From the NCBI GenBank assembly GCA_037447655.1, contig JBBHKE010002637.1, positions 62,001-126,000 on the forward strand: 64,000 nt of DNA. Direction: 5' to 3'. Position numbers and translations under genes: made by a program. The notes beneath the pieces were generated by a model. That model was not told where the DNA came from. It was given only the letters and a program-made list of their open reading frames with translations, and did no database searches. Numbering within the stretch: position 1 is the first letter of the stretch; the number at the start of each line of letters is the position of its first letter. The DNA is from Zygnema cylindricum. Its lineage: Eukaryota > Streptophyta > Zygnematophyceae > Zygnematales > Zygnemataceae. Below are positions 57,926 to 64,000 of this stretch, in pieces.

Positions 57926-58527
57926 GTAATTTGAGCGAGAACCTTTATTTATCCATCTCAAGCCACCATGGATCGACAATAGCTTTGCACTCTTCCCATA
58001 CATTTAAGGAAATCCTGACCAAAGGAAAGTCTAAGGAAACCCTTCGTTTCCGAAAGCCTGATGCCAACGTTACTTGTCTTAACTTCATAAATTCAATCGT
58101 ACCTTTTTTTTGGGAAATTAAATGAACAGATAACGTGCGTAGGAAAGTGCCTGGATCTCTGAAGTGCGTCAAATAATTACAGTAGAATATAACTGCCAAT
58201 TAAATGCCAGACCAAAACGAATCGTATGCAAAGTGTAAACTGTGAAGTAACAGTGGAACCGTTCTAGAAGTCATTGTGGATACGATACTTATTTCAATTA
58301 TGTACGGAGAATCGATAGTTCAAGACATCGGTGGTAAAGGTAACAGTTCCCTGCTACTGTACGAATAATGGAGCTAGCTCTATGTGAAGGAGACCGTTTC
58401 AGCATCCCTTGTCACCAGGTTAGGCGATTCCGAATTTCTGACGAATTTTAAAAAGTCTCTTGGTTTAAGTGTTTAACCGTTATGCCATTGTCCATCTGAA
58501 ATTTGTTGTTGCTTTGTAGCAGCAGCC

Positions 58528-59798
58528 ATGGCGGACTGTACCTCGCTCTTGGACATTCCTCCGTACCTTCTCGCCAATATTTTCGACAAGGCGTCATGTA
58601 GAGGCCGTGTCAAAGATGTATTTCTTCTCTCCACCGTCTGCAAAACTTTCAAAGAAACTGTCGGACAAGTTCTTACGTTGTCTCTTGACGATCCGAAGCT
58701 TCTGAAGTCTTTTGAGCCACCACGTGGTGACCTATGGCTGTTATTTCCTGACGAAAATCACCATCATCAGCAACATAGATTCATTTTGGATATTGTCTCG
58801 CTGACTCCGAATATTATCGAGCTTAAGTTTGGTCAATCTATCGTCGACGAACTGTTAGGGTTAATAGGTTCATCAAGCGAAGAAGTTATGTCCTTCATGA
58901 ACCTTTTGTATAACATCACTCCTTCAACAATTGATAGCTGGTCAAATCTTATTGGTCGCTCTTTGAAATCTCTCACGATTGTCAAATGCAGTTTTAGTTT
59001 ATCTCAATTGACCGCCCTTGCTGGATTGCAATCTCTTCAGTCTGTTTGGTTCCACTATTGCTTTTTCGATGTTGACAGGAGCGACATTTTGAGTTGTTCG
59101 TCTTGGAATCAGTCAAATTTCTTCATCTGTTTCACTCAGGATGTGTCAGTAGCTCCTTCCTTGAAGTTTTACTTAGTATGTTTTCTTCTCTTCAAACTTT
59201 AGAATTTCACGACCCTGGGGAAAAACCTAATCAAGTCTCAGTTATCAAGTCTTCAAGTTTAACCTCACTGAAAGTCTCCTCTGAAGCAGAAACATTTATT
59301 ATTGAAACTCCGAATCTTATCCATTTACATATTAGCAAGTGTTCTGCCCAGTTTTACATTCGGGAATTGAAACACTTGCAAAGTTTGATATTTGGAAAAG
59401 ACTGTGATTTTTTAGCTCGAGATGGAAGACTTACTATGCAGACTCCCCTGCCATCGACACTTCGTCACATTGAACACTATGAGGGCTTTGATTGGCTCTT
59501 AACCAAAGCCCTTCTTCAAAGTAGCTTTAGCAGCCTTGAAAATTTGACAATAGTAAAAAGCTTGTATGATTGTAGTTCTCTACCCATTTTTCCACGAATG
59601 CGAAAGCTCTGTATATACCTAGACCCTGACATGGACGAGGAAACTGAGGATTTCATTAAGCGGGTGCGTCCATGGGTAGCTCTATGCCCTGTTATTAAGG
59701 AGGTGGAAATACGGGACCTCTATATTTGTCTATCTGAGTCTTCCAGTATGTTGGAAGAATTGCGCTCTGTGTTTCCTAGCGTAAAGATTTGTCTTTGA
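58528..59798 (+). pseudogene. F-box/LRR-like gene copy E, single-base frameshift
   Basis: It starts ATGGCGGACTGTACC like D and stays in frame for about 190 codons. At about 59103 the phrase TCGTCTATGGAATC of C and D is TCGTCTTGGAATC, one A short. The following frame (from 59094) then continues without a stop to TGA at 59796-59798 and aligns with D to its end (for example RHIEHYEGFDWLLTKALLQS and FIKRVRPWVALCPVI). If the missing base is an assembly error, E would be a second intact gene; otherwise it is a very young pseudogene. Residues about 3-45 keep the F-box pattern. Divergence from D is clearly greater than that between C and D. Confidence 0.82.
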
Positions 59799-61209
59799 GC
59801 AAGCAAGGACGCTTTAAATATTTAGGTCCTCAACATGGTTTTTACTGAGTGTTTCTTCTAGGTATGAGCAGTGATCTCCATACTTGAAGATCTTTGTGGT
59901 CGAAGGTCAGGTTACCTGCTGATTGGATCTATAAGCGTTTGTTTATTTGTTTTGGAAGTATCTCTACATCAGAGTAGCTACTTTGAAGGTCATTAAACGT
60001 AGGGAAAAGGAGCAGTTTGCATCAAACTTTTCTATATAGTTTGATTCTCACAGCTTTTTTTCTTAAAAGGTCAATGATGATGGAATGATCTTGACGTGAA
60101 GTACACTAGTTGCTTAATCTCCATGTGTACAAATGTTTGCTTCTGTAAATCCTACTTCTCAAAAAAAAATTATTCCTGGGTTTTCTCCTTGTTAAAGTGA
60201 CATGTCGAATAGCTCTTGGCAGGTGACCTAGCTGATTTGATTGTTTCAACAGACTTTTCCATGAGATAAGATATTTTGGGTGCAAGACAGCCTCAGTCTT
60301 ATATCGATATATACAGCACGGTCAAAATTTTCACCCCTTACAGATTTTGTAGCAGTGGAGTGTTATGATCTTATTAATTGATCTAGTATCGGCTTTCATG
60401 TTTTTGAGTGGGACAGAAACTGTGATTGTGCTATCTTATGGTAGCGTTACTTCATTTTATTTTGTGTAATGTTATCATTGGCTTCATTTGCGTCAGAATA
60501 TGGCAGGCAGCTGGTGTACTAACCGGATCCCCGAGTATCATTACGAATAGCCGCCCATTGTTTAGATATTTATCGAGTACTCTCCTCTAATTATCGCTCT
60601 TCCTTCAAACGTCATATTTCTAATTTCAAAGGAGCTGACTGCACAATTTTACTGCAGTAGAAGCTGTTTAAATCTAACCATAATGACTGATTTAACATAT
60701 AAGTGTAAGCAACATGCATTTCTCTGTGAAATCAATGGAAGGACATCCTGACTGTCCACATTCGGGAGCAGATCTGATTCCTTTTTAGGTTCACAATATG
60801 TTTCGGTTCTATACTTTTTTTGTAAAGTAAATGAATGGGATATAAACTTATAACGGCAAAATGAAGACAAGATATCTCGAGACAAGAAAAACAAAGAAAC
60901 CAAATGATAAGTAAACCCCAAGTAAATGCCAAGTAAATGCTGAAAAATAAATTCAGCCTTTTTGCTAAAACAACATCTCAAAAACGTGGAATTTTACATG
61001 GGAACGTCAATTTTTTTCTTTCATATCGATAGACAAGACTATGTTGCTTTATAAATAGAAGAGCATTCAACCAGTCCGATTTCAGAACTGTATAACAGCA
61101 ATCCTCCATCTTATAGTAATTTCCCTCATCCTTTACCTATTGCAACAATCCATCGTTTTCATGCTTTCTATTAAAACTGATTAACAACGCCCTGTTGATT
61201 CTCTGTCTT
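59799..61209. other. 3' flank of copy E and intergenic DNA
   Basis: It carries the array-type 3' flank (TTGCTTAATCTCCATGTG, ATATTTTGGGTGCAAGACAG). No further gene supported up to the WD40 gene's stop at 61210. A minus-strand frame at 60649-60981 has no recognisable character. Confidence 0.5.
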
Positions 61210-63803
61210 TTATAATCCAAACCTCCAAAGACTTAAACTACCATCAGCATGTCCTGTTACAACAGATGTCATTCCAGTCCGTACTGTCAAAACTGCATCT
61301 GATGGGGACGGCCCTGAGCCTATACCACTTCTAGAAACTCCAGATTTCCCATATTGCTTTCCTGAATTATGAAGAAAATCCAAAGCAGGTAATGTTGGTG
61401 TGACAGCCTGTATTCTGTCTCTCGAAGCCGGTGTTTGCTTTGGCCGAACAAAGGATCGTACTGGTTTGCATTTTTCTCCGTCCAAAATGTGCATTGTGCC
61501 ATTAACACCAGCAGTCACAAGAACTGACGGCGCATATGCTGCCGAATCAAGAGAGGAAAGTGCATTCGTATAGAGCCGCAGTTTGCAGCGAGGCTGTTTC
61601 CATGCCCTGCACAAAGTAAATTCCCGTGTTAGTGTTTTGCGGTTTAGTATCAAGAAGATGAAGATATGACCACTTTCAAATAAATAGAAAAAATATAATA
61701 AGCTTCAATAAATCTCTGCAATATGCAATCAGTACTAAAACAAAAACCTGCAACAGTTTCCATATTAAAATTCTCAAAAATGTTGTCTGCTATTCATTCA
61801 AGCATAACAAGGTCTACGTGCAAAACAGTATAAATGAAAATAGTATTAATTTCAGTATTAAACGCACCTCAAGTCCCACTGGTACAAGTAACCCGCCTTT
61901 GTACCCGAAGTCAGCGTATAGCCATCGTTTGCCAAATGGATTGACTCAGCGCCTGTTCTCTCACCCAACCTCATTTAGCCCCTTAGTAAACAAAACTTCT
62001 CAATCAAAACTTGTCAAACAAAACTTCTCAGACTACAACGTAAATTGCTATGTGTTAATAACACCTTTGGAGCCTATTATTTTTTGCCCTTTAACCGAAA
62101 ACCAGCCTTAATAACAGTGTTAACACTAATATAAACCCGAAGCTAATAATTTACTGAGTATCAAAATTAAACAAGCAATAGCAAACAAAACTTCCCATAC
62201 TAGCATCAATTTTTTTGTTTATAAGTAGAGACTTCACCTTTGACGATCTTAACACCTACACAAACAAATGATGAACAACAAATGAACTGTAAAAACCTCG
62301 ATATATTATGAAAAAATACAAGAACTTAGTGCTCGCCAAAAGAGAACGTCTGGATCATGTGACTGTCTTCTACGATACACAATATAGCAAATAATACGTC
62401 TACTACAGGTATTGTACCGAATAGTACAGTTATTATGTACCTTGGATACGAAACAAAATACCATGTAAACGTAACATACCATGAAAAAAATGAGCAGAGG
62501 CGCCAACTTTTTGACGTGAATTTGGGTTTTAAAAGGTTTGTTGTAGACTTTTTTTCTCTCATCCTCCATCTCCCATTTTTCCATCTCTCTCATAGACTTT
62601 ATCGCACTTAAAGAGTTAGTGTTTTTGAGTGAGAGAGAGACAAGAGAGGGGAAGGGGAAGTGCAAGAGGGAGGGCTCACCCTAAAAAAAAAAAGGATTTC
62701 ACTTAGGAGAGAGGCAGACGAATGGAAGACCAAGAGGCTAATAGGATGAGTGAGGTGTGAGAGAGAAAAGTACAAAACTCAGCTAATGTATTCTTTTTCC
62801 TAATAAACTATCGCAGTTTGTGATACGCTACAAATGTATCTTCGTTTTACTAAGGCCAGTATCAAACATGGAGGGTCAAATTGAAAACCCTAATGAATAT
62901 AGTGATTCAAACGCAAATCAAAATGACTTTTAGTTCATACATATTCTGCATTAATGTATTTCTTCGTACCTTGTGTTAACAGAACTATCCTTGTATTATG
63001 TTTTGTGAGGATACATTCATTGCGATCAGGCCTAAGCCACAAATAAAAATAAAAATTTAGGAGGTGTTTCACACATCGAAGTGAACTAGATTTTGAACCT
63101 CGAGCAGTCAAAAAAGTGTTTTCATTCACATGAAAACACTCACCTTCCATTGGGTTCCCAGAAAGCAGACGAGCCACAGGTTGACAGCTGTCCAAATGAT
63201 AAACGTGGATAAACCCATCACCCCCACCACTTGCTAAAAGACGAAGGGATCCTGAGGCAGTTAAGCAGGTCACATGATTGCTGTGAAGGCTGTTCAGAAA
63301 AAGACAAATCAAAAGGTGAGTCAGCAACAAAAAAAGAAAACATAACCGTCTTTCTTCTCGTTCAGCAAGAAAAAACAAGGGTGTCTTTAATAATAAGAAT
63401 AGTAATAGGAATAGTAAGCAATGTAAGAAAGTAAGAGCAAACTATCCACAGATAACTAGACTCCAGGAGATTTAAAAATAAAATTGAGACCGAACAGAAA
63501 ATAAAGGGCAGCTTGCCAATTGAATCACAGAATCTAAACAATTAATCAACATTCAAGCGGCCAAAAAGTTACAAAGCTCCAATTGCCTTTTAATCTTTAA
63601 CAAACATACGGTAAGATTATTACAGGAAGATGAATTTTCAAAGGGAGTTTCAATGGTACCAAAAAAAACACACATACACATGCAGAAAAAATGCTATTTC
63701 CAGAGAAGCTCACCGTAAAATTTGTGAACATGATGAGCTGTAAAGGTCAAAAATACGAACGGAACCATCATTGCAGCCAATCATTACCTCCGTATCTTCC
63801 AAT
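61210..63803 (-). CDS. WD40-repeat protein, 3' part, continues beyond the window
   Basis: Reading leftward, an exon at 63803-63714 gives LEDTEVMIGCNDGSVRIFDL. The next, from 63289, gives LHSNHVTCLTASGSLRLLASGGGDGFIHVYHL and either ends at a GTGAGT donor (63143) or reads on through ENTFLTARGSKSSSLRC to about 63075. A possible piece near 63030-62960 reads RNECILTKHNTRIVLLTQ. A further exon ending at 61868 gives GAESIHLANDGYTLTSGTKAGYLYQWDL and joins in phase to the last exon, 61606-61210 (TAA), with LVTAGVNGTMHILDG and VVTGHADGSLSLWRFGL. That makes five or more WD blades, suggesting a propeller scaffold of unknown role. The exact middle exon set and the 5' end are unresolved. The upstream exons lie right of 63803 or outside the window. 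Confidence 0.8.
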
Positions 63804-64000
63804 CTGCAAAGCATTAAGAGCTCAACTTTTAAACTGCCTGAATCCATATGCAACTTACCTGGGTTTCTTCACATCTCACAGGCATTTACTACACCGTGAA
63901 TTGCTGAAGTGTTAAGAAAGAATCAGTATGAAAACTCTTTTAGTGTTGATAATTCTACTTCCAATCCAAATGATGTGGACAATTCTGAACCGCTTCTTAA

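Noticed and set aside
62306-62665. 119-codon minus-strand frame inside the WD40 gene
   Set aside because: No WD-like residues, Ser/Phe-rich low complexity, and it lies in an intron between supported exons.

Overview
The window reads as nuclear DNA of a plant-lineage eukaryote, most likely a streptophyte with a repeat-rich genome. The best evidence is an intron-rich UBC13 gene (minus strand, 23.6-25.9 kb) whose eight exons join into a 157-residue protein very close to plant UBC35/36. A thiamine-salvage hydroxyethylthiazole kinase (ThiM) gene with a transit-peptide-like leader and a tandem family of F-box/LRR-like genes fit the same picture. A charophyte alga is possible, but the sequence alone does not fix the taxon. 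Genes have several exons with GT-AG introns, and most of the DNA between them is low-complexity tracts and transposon debris.

0-23 kb holds little intact coding capacity. It opens with a 41-bp satellite and contains polypyrimidine tracts, several families of short inverted-repeat transposons, and two isolated minus-strand exons of N-glycan enzymes: a PNGase A-like first exon at 3.9-4.4 kb and a glucosidase I (GH63) last exon at 9.25-9.48 kb. A near-perfect 1-kb foldback lies at 10.4-11.4 kb. A decayed pogo/Tigger-type transposase, together with GCGACGA hairpins and an unidentified decayed ORF, fills 15-20.4 kb.

23.6-43 kb holds UBC13, a truncated copia retrotransposon (28.5-30.6 kb), a long coiled-coil protein gene on the plus strand (33.7-38.1 kb, nine or more exons), and a non-autonomous hAT element (41.97-42.99 kb) with a smaller MITE nested in it.

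43-60 kb is the most informative stretch. An intact ThiM gene is followed by five F-box/LRR-like copies in the same orientation. Copies A, B and C are pseudogenes. D has a full open frame of 427 codons. E is broken by one missing base. A 5' fragment of ThiM just upstream of E suggests that a ThiM plus F-box block was duplicated. The C and D units also share their upstream MITE and promoter-side DNA. 61.2 kb to the right edge is the 3' part of a WD40-repeat gene on the minus strand, whose 5' end lies outside the window.

The genes do not form a pathway: UBC13 (K63-ubiquitin E2) and the F-box proteins (substrate receptors of SCF E3 ligases) both belong to ubiquitin biology, but nothing here links them functionally. 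The clearest unnamed structures are a family of TA-flanked TIR elements with an internal palindrome centred on CTCGCGAG, the two-element foldback, and the TA-MITE family whose insertion can be read against an empty-site copy.
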